Below, piece after piece: positions 10,656 to 23,866 of a DNA stretch of 64,000 nt. The stretch comes from Pisolithus tinctorius. Lineage: Eukaryota; Basidiomycota; Agaricomycetes; Boletales; Pisolithaceae. The stretch lies in assembly GCA_024663395.1 (NCBI GenBank), contig JANFAH010000067.1:62001-126000 (forward strand), read 5' to 3'. The notes under the pieces are model-generated. The model was not told the origin of the DNA. It saw only the letters and a program-made list of their open reading frames with translations, and ran no database searches. How positions within the stretch are numbered: the first letter of the stretch is position 1; the number at the start of each line of letters is the position of its first letter. A program made the translations under genes and the position numbers.

Positions 10656-11174
10656 TTTTAACAAGGGGATGGGATAGCACTGGTTAGCCAGTACTGTGCG
10701 GACAGATTTGTTGAACACCCTCATGATGGGACTGCCGCCAATTGTTGTTCTTAAGGTAAGAGCCAAACAAGCATAGCACTCAAAAATGATCAATCGATCA
10801 AAACCTAGATAGCGGGGCCCAGGCTCACATGACTGGTCGTGGGATTCGGTCTTGAAAAACCAGTGCTAGGCTGCGTGAGGCGAGAATTTGAAGTTCGAAG
10901 GCCAGGGACAGAGGCATCTGTACGTACTGGGCCAGATGACAATTAACTCCCCGGCAGAGGGTGGATTCAAAGGCAATCAGGGATCCCATCAAATATCACG
11001 GACGCCGTTAAGGGATGTAACGTCGAACATTAGAAACTTGAAAGCTTGAAATCTGAGCTACCGAAGTCGGACTCTTGGCTGAAGGGGATCATGTAACCCA
11101 CGCAAAGTAAGACCGTCACGACATTATATTCTCGTTCGGAGTTTGATGTGAAACATGCCATCGTCACATTGAAC
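10656..11174. repeat. segmental duplication, copy 2 (519 bp)
   Basis: Direct-orientation partner of 7112-7684, about 3.5 kb away. It lacks about 54 bp present in copy 1 and has several single-base differences. Unlike copy 1 it is not followed by Hsp70 sequence: the match stops after CACATTGAACT and unrelated sequence begins. It lies just beyond the 3' end of the coiled-coil membrane-protein gene. Confidence 0.85.
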
Positions 11175-11316
11175 TTCGAACGTGAATACAAATAGTACAC
11201 AGACTCATCACAGACATAGCGGTGACGGCGGTCACCATGAATACTCACAATTGGACCTCCTCGGCCGTCCATTGTACAAGACTGGGATGACGAGGAAACG
11301 GATGAAGATTACGCAC

Positions 11317-12717
11317 TCAGCAGCTATTATCTTCTATCTCCCAGTGTCCGTAAGTTCCAAGATTCTGTAACGGGTCAGTTTAGCTCTGCACGGAGCAAGC
11401 GCACGACCAGTGCAAGGACACTCACATATTGGAAGCATATTTGGGCACCAGGAAAGTGCATTCCGTGGAAGCTGACGGGGGTGGTGGCACAGAATTCTCG
11501 CCAGTCGCCACCATAAGGTAAATTCTCAAGGTAATGTTCGAAACGCTACGGATATAAACAATCTGTAAGCACTTGTCATGGGACAGTTGTCGATGATAGT
11601 TACCCTCCTTCCAGATCGCTCGGACGTGCAGCCCTGCATAAACAGGATTAATGGCCGTCATCAGGCTGAACGACCGTGAACCCCACCTTGTCTTTGAACC
11701 AATTCCAGAAGGGAACACAATCGGGCTCGTTATGGTTGATTTCCCATCGTCCAATCACTACGCCTGAGCCCTACGGAGTAAGCGACGATCAGTATCCAAT
11801 ATGTGACAGTAACATATGAAACGAACTTGATCCTCGCAGTGCTTTGGCAGGTAGCTCATACCATGAACCTCTAGCGGTATCTCCTTGCAAGCTTCAACTC
11901 GATGGGGATAGTCGACTGGGAGATTTGCAAGAACGGCCGAGTACTCCCTCGTGGCGTAAGTGGTGCAGTGGTGTGCCTCCACCTGATCCCAAAACATGCC
12001 CATTTTCTGACGTTCATGCTTCTCTTGGTCACGGCGTTCTCTTTCCAAGCGGTCGTGTTCCTCCATTTCCCTGTGCCATTCCTCGCGCTGTCTATCCATT
12101 TTGTGCCTCTGTTCCTCTTCTTCGCGTTGCCACTCGAGGCGTAGCTGTTCCATCTCCTGCCAGTGGTTCTCCTCCTCGATTTCCCACCGACGGCGCTCTT
12201 CTGCTTGATGTTTCAAATGATTCTCAATTTCCTTTTTCCATTCCTGTCGCATATCCTCTTCGTACTCTTCTTCACGTTGCCGGCGCTGCTTCGTTTGCTC
12301 TTCATGATGTCTCTCTTCTAATGACCATTCCAAGCGAAGGTTTTCCTGGTCCACTTTTTCACGATGCCACTCATGGTGGAGGCGCTCTTGAGCAGAAACT
12401 TCCTTCTGCCACTCCTCCCGTATTTGTGCCCTACTACCGTAGGAGAGTGGGCATTGGTTTGCTACGTGCGCAGTGGTTTCGAAAAGAAAGGGTAAACCAA
12501 AAAGGAGAACGGCGATGATGACCCAGGATTGAGTGGTCATTTGCCGTGTGCTCCTAGATCCCTTCAGCGCATCGGTCTCACATGGGCTGCAAAGACGATG
12601 AGATAGAGTGATCAGCAAATACCATCTAGATAACGCATAGGCAATGGCATACACAGTAGCTTCTGAGTCGTAGTCTCCAGTGGACCGTTCGCCTGTCGAC
12701 TGGTAATTGGGAGGCAT
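11317..12717 (-). CDS. coiled-coil single-pass membrane protein, Agaricomycete-specific family
   Basis: Function unknown. The likely start is MPPNYQSTG (ATG 12717-12715), with a first intron (GTATGC..TTGCAG) that joins in frame to CETDALKGSRSTRQ. A single hydrophobic segment WVIIAVLLFGLPFLF follows. Next comes a charged coiled coil of about 140 residues rich in E, R, Q and W (REEWQKE, RLEWQREEEE repeats). The C-terminal domain is cysteine- and tryptophan-containing: HHCTTYATREYSAVLANLP, then after an intron VVIGRWEINHNEPDCVPFW with NWFKDK, GCTSERSGRR, WREFCATTPVSFHGMHFPGA, and the last exon ending NLGTYGHWEIEDNSC with TGA at 11319-11317. I know this domain order from many mushroom genomes, without an assigned role. 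The exon count of about six is inferred from phase-compatible GT-AG sites. Confidence 0.78.
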
Positions 12718-12769
12718 CACTACGCATGAAAATACAGGATCCTTATGCTTCCGGTGGTCCAACGCTCAA

Positions 12770-13990
12770 GGGCTGGTGGAAATAGGTGGGAGAGAATGAA
12801 GAAGTACTGCTCGCAGAGGCGCTGTTGTAGCATGTTTGCAGTGTGCTGCTGGTCCGATCAGAAACCTTGTCACTGACCTTACATAAAAAGACGCAGTGAC
12901 TCAAGAAGCTCCAACTCCAGGCGATAAGATATCATCGCGAACGCATACGATGTCGGGACGGTGCGGACTTCAAGTAGGCTGCGATTATTAGATTGGTGCC
13001 GCAAAATACGCGAGTGCTGAAGGTTACTAGCCTGAGCTTGTAGTAGGACGAGGACATACGTGGGCTGATCGCAATCGGCTCCCAGAGGAAGGAAAGGGTG
13101 GTTCTTTCGTTATTACGCGCTTCTATAGGGGAGGTCCGTTTCAACGTGAGGCCGCGTGTACCCACACTCAACCCCCGCTTTCCGAAATGGTCTCCCCATA
13201 TATCCGGGTTGCGGCGAGCCAGTTAGTTGTGTGTACGTGTACGTGTCATTTTGGGAAACCTTTGCGACGGTCAGAACCGGAGCCTGTGCCAAGTGAATCG
13301 ATTTATCACTGAATGTGACGCCTGGCCCTCTGAGAAAGGATCCAGAAAGTTGTAATTCATGATAAGGTCATGCGCACGCAGGCGTAAGTCAAATACATAC
13401 GTGTTGTCATCTTTGCACTGCCTGTCGGAGGAAAAGCCGAATTTATGATTGGGCTACTCAACCCTCTGCGTGGAATACAAACTATATCAACTTTGACTGG
13501 TACTGGAATGACAGGAAAAACGTACCGGAAAGAGGTTGTATTGGAAAATACTGTCGGTCGGCAAGGCCCCTTAATGTCCGTGCGTGTTCTCAAGCGTCTG
13601 ATCTGTAGTGAATGGGGAACACTAGCAAAGTTAATCTAGATAGTATACGCGGTGAGCTGGTGCATGACGACTTTCAAGTTTTAACATACGAGACAGCCAC
13701 ACTTAGTTCCACTTTCTTTGGCAACGTCAGTCAAGCAAAAAACAAACATGAATATGGAGCAAATAGATGACTGCCGGCTTTCCTCCCGAGACAATTTTCC
13801 CCCTACGTTCGCAGTCAGTGATCTCATGGCGAAATCACTTGCACCACACGTGTGGGTCTGATTCCAGCCACTCAGCACGTTTCAGATCTCAGGAAGAATC
13901 GGAAGTCCAATTATCAACGAACATTGTTCAGATTACAGCTACGCGAGGGACACATTGTGGGACACGTTCATACGATGCTAGATTGGCGAA
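12770..13990. other. gene-poor stretch, nothing recognised
   Basis: Only short ORFs without family resemblance occur here on either strand. The stretch separates the coiled-coil gene from polyubiquitin and probably includes the 5' region of the former and 3' sequence of the latter. Confidence 0.45.
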
Positions 13991-13994
13991 CACC

Positions 13995-15574
<1,580 letters not shown>

Positions 15575-17695
15575 ATGCGTCTTATTAACGTCCATACTTA
15601 CGACCTCGAAATGTTCAACTCAAGGCCTCCCGAATATGTCATCTTATCCCACCGCTGGCGCGAGGAAGAAATCTTATTCCAAGACATCGAGGGCGGAAAG
15701 GATATCTCAGCACGCAAAGGATATACCAAATTTCTTGATAGTTGCAGGCGCGCGTCCAGCGACGGCTTCGACTACATCTGGATCGATACCTGCTGCATCG
15801 ATAAATCCAGTAGCGCCGAACTTTCGGAAGCGATCAACTCTATGTATCAGTGGTACAAGAACTCTGCATTGTGCTATGCTTACCTGGACGACGTAGATGA
15901 TCCTGCCGTTGCCTGTGATCGAGCATGGGCCTCTACTCTCGTGCGCAGTGAATGGTTCACTCGCGGGTGGACCCTCCAAGAACTCATTGCTCCCCGCCAC
16001 GTCCAGCTCTACACTCGAGATTGGCAACTCGTAGGTAGTAAAGTGACCCTCGCTCATGCTCTGAAAATCGTTACCGGTATACCGATCCCAGTCCTATGCC
16101 GTGGATTGTCCTCATCGCGTCTCAGTATCGCCCAAATAATGTCATGGGCCGCCAATCGCGTGACTACACGTGTAGAAGACCAGGCTTACTCTCTTATGGG
16201 ATTGTTCGGCGTCTTCATGCCTGTTTTATATGGTGAAGGGAAGCATGCGTTCAGACGGCTTCAGCTAGAAATTATGCGGACGTCCAACGATCAGAGCATC
16301 TTCGCTTGGGACAAACAGCGGTTCACCGGTGCCGTTCTCGCAGACTCACCAAGCTTTTTTACGGGCTTGAACGATGTCAGGATAATGGAACCCGAGGAAT
16401 CCATGCGGGCATGTGTGTCTGGTGGTGAGCCTCCTGACCAGTCATACACCGTGACCAATAGTGGCATTCGAATCTGCCTTCCAATCATTCCATATGTTAT
16501 CCCCCAGTATCCTTCCAGCAGGTACATCCAGGCATCACTCGCGTGCTGTCGGTCGTACTCCAATGAGCCTCTAAAAGTCACTCTCTTAGACGTGAATGGT
16601 CGTTATGAAAGGGCATTGGGAACCCCAGCGGACACCATTGTCGGCAAGTCGCGACTCGAAGTCGTCAACCTTGCCTACGAGGGGGATGGTGAAGAGAGCG
16701 GCCTTACCCGAGACCGCCCAGAGCGCAGTTTTGAATTCCACCCAACAAATATCTTGTCTCTTGGCTTCGTCCGATGTTGCATCGTTCCGGAGGAGGTTAC
16801 CTGGGTAGGTCAGCGACTCTGCATGCTGGGAAACGAGGAGAGCGGTGTATGGCATGCCGTGATAACGTACGTGAGCGACATGCTCGATGCCTCTTTCCAA
16901 TTGGTCGTTGGGTACCATTTGGGCCAGAAATGGGTGCATGTTATGTGCAACGATGATCATATCGGTGGGACTATACCGTCATCAGACATTGAAGCATGGA
17001 CGGATTATTCATGGAGAGTCTTCGAACGTATGTGGGGGGAGAGACGGGCTATGGCCACCCTTATGAAGAAGATATCGACAGTTGACTCCTCTATGTTTGA
17101 TTTACATTATCGACTCATCCAGCGCACGCACATACCTGGGACTGCAGTGGACGTTGTCCTGTTTTGTGATGGGGGGTACGATCTAGGCGACTACGCCGTC
17201 AAGGTTGATGTTCAGGCATGTCCTGGCGGTTGCTCGGCTAACCCAAGGATGTTTAAGATGTTGAGAGTGAGTGTTCTTCTACTACTCCACCATCTTTTTT
17301 TTTCCATCCCTTCACGCACACCACCCCAGATTGAAACGCCTCACTCGAATGTTGTGTGCCGTTATTCATATTGTTATCAAAACTGTCACGAACACTGTTT
17401 GGCGGAACCGGTATGTCATCTTCTGATTGGCATTTTATCACGCTCTGCATCCTCCGATCGCTTTTTACGTACAATGAATGCTCTGCTGACAATCACAAAT
17501 CTGCCCTTATCACAGCCTCATAGGGATTCCCCACCGTCGACCTGCGAGGTATTCGGAGGCTCGGAAGGGGAGACTGTTGCGGGAACATCGAGCGTATGTC
17601 TCCGCTGTGGCCATCTCTGGTCATATCATAGTCATGAACGGTGGGTGTGGCGGACAGGTCCGGAGATAGAAATGGAATGGGAAAAGCACACCTGA
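15575..17695 (+). CDS. HET-domain protein 2 (heterokaryon incompatibility family)
   Basis: Start ATG at 15575 (MRLINVHTYDLEMF). HET-domain landmarks in order are YVILSHRWREEEILFQDIEG, GFDYIWIDTCCIDKSSSAEL SEAINSMYQWY, FTRGWTLQELIAPRHVQLYT, SIAQIMSWAANRVTTRVEDQ AYSLMGLFGVFMPVLYGEG and FRRLQLEIMRTSNDQSIFAW. Read straight through, the ORF is 706 aa. However, near the 3' end there are good intron sites (GTGAGT at 17266 to CAG at 17329, and GTATGT near 17411 to CACAG near 17514). Splicing both would change the last 120 residues and end the protein at a TAG near 17672. HET-domain proteins act in fungal non-self recognition and cell death. It is a paralogue of the gene at 5324-6985 and lies at the left edge of the transposon island. 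Confidence 0.88.
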   Translation: MRLINVHTYDLEMFNSRPPEYVILSHRWREEEILFQDIEGGKDISARKGYTKFLDSCRRASSDGFDYIWIDTCCIDKSSSAELSEAINSMYQWYKNSALCYAYLDDVDDPAVACDRAWASTLVRSEWFTRGWTLQELIAPRHVQLYTRDWQLVGSKVTLAHALKIVTGIPIPVLCRGLSSSRLSIAQIMSWAANRVTTRVEDQAYSLMGLFGVFMPVLYGEGKHAFRRLQLEIMRTSNDQSIFAWDKQRFTGAVLADSPSFFTGLNDVRIMEPEESMRACVSGGEPPDQSYTVTNSGIRICLPIIPYVIPQYPSSRYIQASLACCRSYSNEPLKVTLLDVNGRYERALGTPADTIVGKSRLEVVNLAYEGDGEESGLTRDRPERSFEFHPTNILSLGFVRCCIVPEEVTWVGQRLCMLGNEESGVWHAVITYVSDMLDASFQLVVGYHLGQKWVHVMCNDDHIGGTIPSSDIEAWTDYSWRVFERMWGERRAMATLMKKISTVDSSMFDLHYRLIQRTHIPGTAVDVVLFCDGGYDLGDYAVKVDVQACPGGCSANPRMFKMLRVSVLLLLHHLFFSIPSRTPPQIETPHSNVVCRYSYCYQNCHEHCLAEPVCHLLIGILSRSASSDRFLRTMNALLTITNLPLSQPHRDSPPSTCEVFGGSEGETVAGTSSVCLRCGHLWSYHSHERWVWRTGPEIEMEWEKHT

Positions 17696-18059
17696 TGATA
17701 CTCAAGGTGATGCTGAACTTGTAACATCTCGTCTGCGAAACTATACTTGTCCAAACAGAAGTACAATCAACTCTGGTATAACCCATACTCTCCTGTAACC
17801 CATGCATTTTTCCATTTCCCAAATTGGTATGCAGGGATTTGAATTCATAACCCATATAACCCATAACCCCATGCCTATAGGTGAGAAATGCTGAGTATAA
17901 CACTAGATTAGGAAATTCTATTATTAAGACATGGTAGCAAAGGCCCAAAGGGCCTGTGGATGAGACAACTATTAGGAACTACTGGTAAAAGTCTGGTATT
18001 TTACCTGAATTGGATTTGTCACCCATCCAACCTGCCCTTCCAATTTCTTCCCTCATCCA

Positions 18060-18371
18060 CATCAGCAACTTGACAAAATTTCTGAAGGCCTGATTGCCTT
18101 TTGACATGCTGATGATTAGAGAGACTGAAGTTCTGAAATTCTGATTTTGCTTCTGATATTCTTATGACCCAAGAAAATCTGATATCAGAAATTCCAAAAA
18201 AAAAATTCTCAGGTTTTTTCAGATTGTCAGACCAAAATTCAGAATCAGAAATGAAATTGGAACTTTAGAATTTCAGATATTAGGATTGTCAGATCACCAG
18301 AATGTCGGAAGTGAAAATCAGAGCTTTAGAAATGAAATCAGATCTCCAGAAATTTTGTCAAGTTGCTGATG
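18060..18371. mobile_element. MITE-like element with 25-bp perfect terminal inverted repeats
   Basis: The 25-bp arms 18060-18084 (starting CATCAGCAACTTGACAAAAT) and 18347-18371 are exact reverse complements. The 312-bp element has no ORF. Its interior is full of imperfect CAGAAAT/ATTTCTG-type motifs and could fold extensively. Only a 2-bp CA duplication is visible next to the arms, so the superfamily is undecided. Confidence 0.75.
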
Positions 18372-19625
18372 CATGCAACTCAAACTGCTGGTGATCCTGT
18401 GCCACATGCTGAGCAACTTGTCATGAAGGCCTTGGATGATCTCAAGGTGACTGGCATTATCCAGCATTCAAACCAGATGACCCTTGCAGAGATTCTAAAT
18501 CCAGTCAGTGAGATGGGCAATATGTTTGATGCAATGAACAAAGATATCTGCCAGGCAGTTATTATGCCCTTGGCACTGCCTCTGCTGCTATTGGCAGTGG
18601 CTTGGACTGTTTGACTGCCATGTCATCATTTTCCTTGTTGTCATTGTCATCATGGTGACCATTGTCATAGCATGGGCTGCTGTATGGGATGTACAACACC
18701 CAACACTGCATTCCACAGCCTGATGGCTGTACCTATGTCCAATTGTATGATTCCCTTTGATTCACTTGGCTCATCTTTTGCAAATACCTATTGTGCATTG
18801 CTGTGCTTTCTGTTCCATTCCAATCCCCTTTCTTCTTACTTGATCCTATTACTGCCCCTTGCTGCACACCTACATGTATGCAGCCAGTTTGGCCATGTCA
18901 TGATATGATTGTTTACTTACCCCTTTTAGACTCACTGCAGAAGACTTTAGAGTTTGTACCCCAACCATCCAACAGGTATATAAACCATACAATACTCTGC
19001 TATATTCCTTAGTTTTTCACTACCTTGCAACTCCCCTCAAATATATCTCTTTCATCCTCAGTATTCTTGGGAGAGCCTTCCAGTGCCTGAAGCATCTGTA
19101 GGCCTTAAGGGTTGGTTGTGGTGAGCTATAGGACTTATGACATGTTTGGCCCATAGTGTGTTCCTCCATCCATTTGTGCCTAGTCCATTTGATGAATCAT
19201 TTGTGTTGGAGCATAACAAAAGTGAATAACTCTTGTGGATTTTGCAGGACTCAACAGTCATCTCAAGACTTCCTGTCTTCATAGTTCCTCTGCACTATCA
19301 AAAATGAAACCACACCCTTCATCAGCAAATTAACAAAATTCTATTCATACCATTTCACACTATTTCAGACTTCTTTTGTGACTTCTGAGCCTTTCTGGAC
19401 ATTTCAAACAATGTAAATAACTCTCAGTGTTAAGTAAGACAAGCACAGGAGGTATGTATAGTAAAGTCACATAAGTATAAAAGTATGGTATTGCCTTCAC
19501 CATCAAATGGTGGCAGACCAGCCAGTGGTACATATGCAGGGGTGCCATACAGCATGTTGTAAGTAGGGATTTCATCCATTCTCACTTGGTTTGCTGGTAT
19601 ATGGTGTGAGTTGAAGTGTGGAAAG
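18372..19625. repeat. decayed retroelement-like repeat sequence
   Basis: No intact gene. An 83-residue open stretch at 18363-18614 (LVMKALDDLKVTGIIQHSNQ) looks like an old coding fragment, but I cannot name it. The part 18950-19240 resembles 26700-26970 in the same orientation (shared phrases CATTTGTGCCTAG, TTGGAGCATAACA), so it belongs to a dispersed repeat. Confidence 0.5.
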
Positions 19626-19629
19626 GTGG

Positions 19630-21185
19630 TAGAAACCAACCAAAACCAACACCAAAGACAATAAAGAGCAGGTAGTGGTGTACCTCCACAGAACCTGGAG
19701 GGCAGAAAAATCTAATATGGGGTGTTTTTCAAGAGATAGTGCTCCTAGTACAAGTTGTTGATGAGTTACACAGGAGTGGATGAGTGAGTAATGAGAAGAT
19801 GAGGGATGCTGAATAGAGTGAAGGTATTCAGTAGAAAGTACTCCTGGCAGATGTTGACATTGAGTTGTGCAGGAGTGGAAGGATGATGAAGCAAAAGTTG
19901 CTGACTAAGCATAGATGTTATCAACAATGATGAACAAAGGTAGATAGACCCTTAATGGAGCCTCAACTGTTGACAATGAGTTACTTCTGAGATGAGTACT
20001 TCTGAACTGAACTGCTTCTTGATTCCTGACTTGATTGTGTAGCTAAGTACAGGAAGGCTTATATACTGTAGGGAGAGTGCAGCCTATGACAAACAAGGCA
20101 TAAATGCTTGGTAAGTAATGAGTAAGGACTTGTAAGCAATGAGTTATCATGATGAGTAAACAAGAAACAAAAAGTAAGCAAGCAAAGAGGATTGGTAAGT
20201 ATTGGCAATGAACAAGTCAAGGACAGTCAATATATCAAAGCATGAGTCAAAGAATGTCAGAAACTGAGTAAGTGCACTGGTATCACATTAGGGGGTGGTG
20301 ATGCATGTCAAATCTTGGTGGAGATATCACTGGATCAAAGATGGGACAACAGATGGGCAGTGTTTACAGACAGGGAAGTATTAAATCCAGAAATGGATGG
20401 CATGAGTCAGATGTTGAAGGGCTTGTGCATTGGGGGTCTGTGGGGTAATGGTATGAGTCAAAGTGTGGTTCAGTGGTGTAAACCAACCAAAACCAACACA
20501 AAAGACAAGTAAGTGAGTGGTGGTGTGCCTATGCAATACCCAGATGGTGGAAGGTCTTACTCAGGTGGGTTTTTTGTGAATTACAACACTCAAAGATGAG
20601 TACTGAGGGTTGGGGGTGCTCCTGATGAAGAGGGAGCAACAATGTGAGAGATTGTGATGGGGTAGACAGCTGTCAGCTTACAGAAGGATGGATGATGACT
20701 TAATTTGATGTTCCTGAGCTCAGGGAGGACTTGGGGTGAGGCTGATTGATGAAAGGTGATGATAAGCAAAGTAGATGATAGTTAGACCCTTAATAATGTC
20801 TCAACTACTGAAGCTGATGAATGAATTACTGAGGGATGAAGAAATGTGAGCAAGAGGGGCTCTCTGATGTCTTATTCCTTATCAGCTATCTAAGTACAGT
20901 GGTTTATATGCATTACAGGGGAGTTGCCTATGGAAAACAAGGTGCAAACACTTGGTAAGTGATTGGTAACAGATAAATAAGAAATGTAAGCAGTGGGTAA
21001 TTGACTTATAAAGCATTGGTGAGCATAGGTAAGGATAAATAAGCCAATAAGCCAAGAGTCAGTAAGCAAAGTCAAAAGATTGGTAAGTATTGGCAATGGG
21101 TGAGTCAGGGACAGTCAGAATATCAAAGTATGAGTCAAGCATTGTCAGAAGTGAGTAAGTGCACCAGAATCACATTAGGGGGAGG
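19630..21185. repeat. dispersed repeat with two LTR-like direct copies
   Basis: Two related stretches of about 0.68-0.7 kb, 19630-20310 and 20478-21185, each start near AAACCAACCAAAACCAACAC and end near TCACATTAGGGGG, with about 170 bp between them. The same arrangement occurs in reverse at 47080-46330, continued at 27315-26970 on the other side of the Harbinger insertion. They resemble decayed LTRs or a tandemly duplicated repeat unit. No coding sequence is preserved. Confidence 0.65.
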
Positions 21186-22319
21186 CAGTGCATGTCACAT
21201 CTCAAAGGGATCACTTCTAGGCCAAGGTGGGATGACAGAGAGGCAGTGCTGATCTGATGCTGATATAGGACATCCATAAAGGGATGGCAGGTGTCAGGTG
21301 TCAAAGGGCTCAAGCTTTTGGGGTCTGTGGGGTTACAGGAGCATAGGGGATCACAACTCCCCCCCCCCCAACTGTCCTCTCAGTGAAGCAAATAAAAACT
21401 TCATGAATGAGACTCTGTCAGAAGAGAGGGTGAAGGGGGAGCATCTTCTGCAGTATCTTGCAACAAGAAGGCAAGATGTGCATCATACTCATCATGGATG
21501 TGATCAGGGAGAGTGGAGGGCAGTAAATTACACTGTAGCTGTTGCAATTTTGGAAGAATGATGGACAAGACTGGTATGAAGGCAGGGAGCAGGGAGGAAG
21601 GATCCATATGCTTCTTGGACTGGAGAGACTGAAAAAAACCACATAAGACCTTTCTAACCAAATGACAGACCTGATGTGACCAAACAATGTCCTCCTGGTG
21701 GTCATATTGACAAAAAGAACATGCTGTCCAAGCTGGATGGGCTGAGAGGGGGTGGATGAGGATGGGATGTATCAGGATGCTTCAGGACAGAAGCTAGTAG
21801 GGACTCCTAGTAAATATATGTAGCCATGGTCCCTAGCAAAGGGGACAAGTGAAATGATTGATGTGGTGGCAGCCATATCAGAAGAATTAGTGAAATGAGC
21901 ATCTGTTGGAGGGAGTGCTGTAGAGATGTGTGGAGTGCAAGGATCCTTTCCAATAAGGTAGGATCACATGGTTGAGCACTATAAGCAAGTGTGGGAATGG
22001 TGTTAGTATCTGCAGAAATGGGGGGATACATTGAAAACTGGAATGCTGTACACAGGCACCAAGAATTTTTTACAGGGGCTTAACTCACTTCCTTCTCTTT
22101 TCTTTGGCATTGATGACTCATTCTTGTGTGCAGGATGACTGCCAACATTCCTGGCTGTTGTTCTATGCATTAGGGCTCTAGTCTTTCATCTCCATTTATC
22201 AGCAACATCCATGTCCATGTCACCAAACACCTTTGGTGTGTGACACTGCCCAAAGGTGCATAGTGGGGACACTGTGAGTCAGGCAGAGCTGACTCATAGT
22301 TCATTTTTCATTTTTAGAC
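21186..22319. other. CpG-poor repeat-derived sequence without recognised gene
   Basis: Contains a run of C near 21360 and only short ORFs (for example 21298-21561 and 21418-21705) with no resemblance I can name. Probably old repeat sequence. Confidence 0.4.
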
Positions 22320-22321
22320 TA

Positions 22322-23866
22322 CAGTGAGGGACAAAAGCATTGCAATGTTTGTGAGGTGTGACTTGTTGCTGATGTAGCTCAGGATATTCTGCACAGATAA
22401 TCATGATACCTATACCATTGGAAAGGGGTGACCTAAGCTTTCCAGAGCACTAAGGTTCAGTCCAAACAAAGTAATACATGCTGAGATACACCCTATTCTT
22501 TCCAAAAAGTGCATTGCAATGCTTTTGTCCCTGACTGGTGAAATCATGAAATGTGACCTTTTGATGGGATTGAGGGCATGGAGGATGGGAAAAAATGATT
22601 ACATAATATCCAGATGATTTGTTGGCATGTAAACAATGACAAACATTGGACTTGTACCATTAACCCTCCCTCTTTTACCACAACTCATGAAATCATCTCT
22701 CTAGCTCACATGGTCATTTTCTCAAGGAATTCTTATCAAATACTGGTGGCCACCACAGTGCCATCAGTATAACATGCTCCCAGAACCATCAGTCCCTTAA
22801 AAAACCTGCTGTCAGTCATTTCCTGGACTGTTTCCCCCCCCAGGCCTGATGTGTTCTGGGACTAATCAGTACTTGGAAGGCTGAAAATGTTATGGAGGTC
22901 AATCTGGCACTTCAGAACATGATGTACAAACCAGTCCCCTCTCAACCAATGCATTTCTGGTACAGGAACACTGATATGGGAGTTAGGGCAAGACAAAACC
23001 TTCTTGTGCTTTGAGCACCATAAGAGGGTTCACTAGATCTTGCTCTGATCTGAACTGTAGATGACTGGGGAAGGATTATTTGGTCATATTTGACCAAAGG
23101 CAATATTCAGGGCCAGATGGAAGCACAGGATTCTGTTCCATGGCAGTTCAGTAGCATATCCTTCTGATGACACCCAGGGGTAAAGAGGATTTTGTCTTGC
23201 CCTAACTTCCATACCACTGTCCCTGTGCCAGAAATGCATTGGTTGAGAGGGGACTGGTTTGTACATCATGTTCTGAAGTGCCAGATTGACCTCCATAACA
23301 TTTTCAGCCTTCCAAGTACTGATTAGTCCCAGAACACATCAGGCCTGGGGGGGGAAACAGTCCAGGAAATGACTGACAGCAGGTTTTTTAAGGGACTGAT
23401 GGTTCTGGGAGCATGTTATACTGATGGCACTGTGGTGGCCACCAGTATTTGATAAGAATTCCTTGAGAAAATGACCATGTGAGCTAGAGAGATGATTTCA
23501 TGAGTTGTGGTAAAAGAGGGAGGGTTAATGGTACAAGTCCAATGTTTGTCATTGTTTACATGCCAACAAATCATCTGGATATTATGTAATCATTTTTTCC
23601 CATCTTCCATGCCCTCAATCCCATCAAAAGGTCACATTTCATGATTTCACCAGTCAGGGACAAAAGCATTGCAATGCACTTTTTGGAAAGAATAGGGTGT
23701 ATCTCAGCATGTATTACTTTGTTTGGACTGAACCTTAGTGCTCTGGAAAGCTTAGGTCACCCCTTTCCAATGGTATAGGTATCATGATTATCTGTGCAGA
23801 ATAGCCTGAGTTACATCAGCAACAAGTCACACCTCACAAACATTGCAACACTTTTGTCCCTCACTG
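22322..23866. mobile_element. foldback element with ~680-bp inverted arms, TA-flanked
   Basis: The element begins CAGTGAGGGACAAAAGCATT and ends in the matching inverted sequence, flanked by TA at 22320-22321 and 23867-23868, as for Tc1/mariner elements. The left arm (22322 to about 23000) and right arm (about 23188-23866) are near-perfect inverted copies around a spacer of less than 200 bp. The motif GGGACAAAAGCATTGCAATG recurs in inverted form at the inner subterminal position of each arm (near 22500 and 23655). No transposase is encoded; it looks like a non-autonomous derivative. It was inserted at the very start of the gag-like ORF that follows. Confidence 0.85.

Noticed and set aside
11844..12518. 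224-codon plus-strand ORF
   Set aside because: Antisense of the coiled-coil coding region; its biased Glu/Arg codons leave the opposite strand open.
21360..21370. C-run as a telomere-like or origin signal
   Set aside because: A single homopolymer without repeat units.
23084..23296. 70-codon minus-strand ORF in the foldback element considered as a transposase piece
   Set aside because: No DDE or HTH motifs; it lies in the arm and spacer and mirrors sequence in the other arm.
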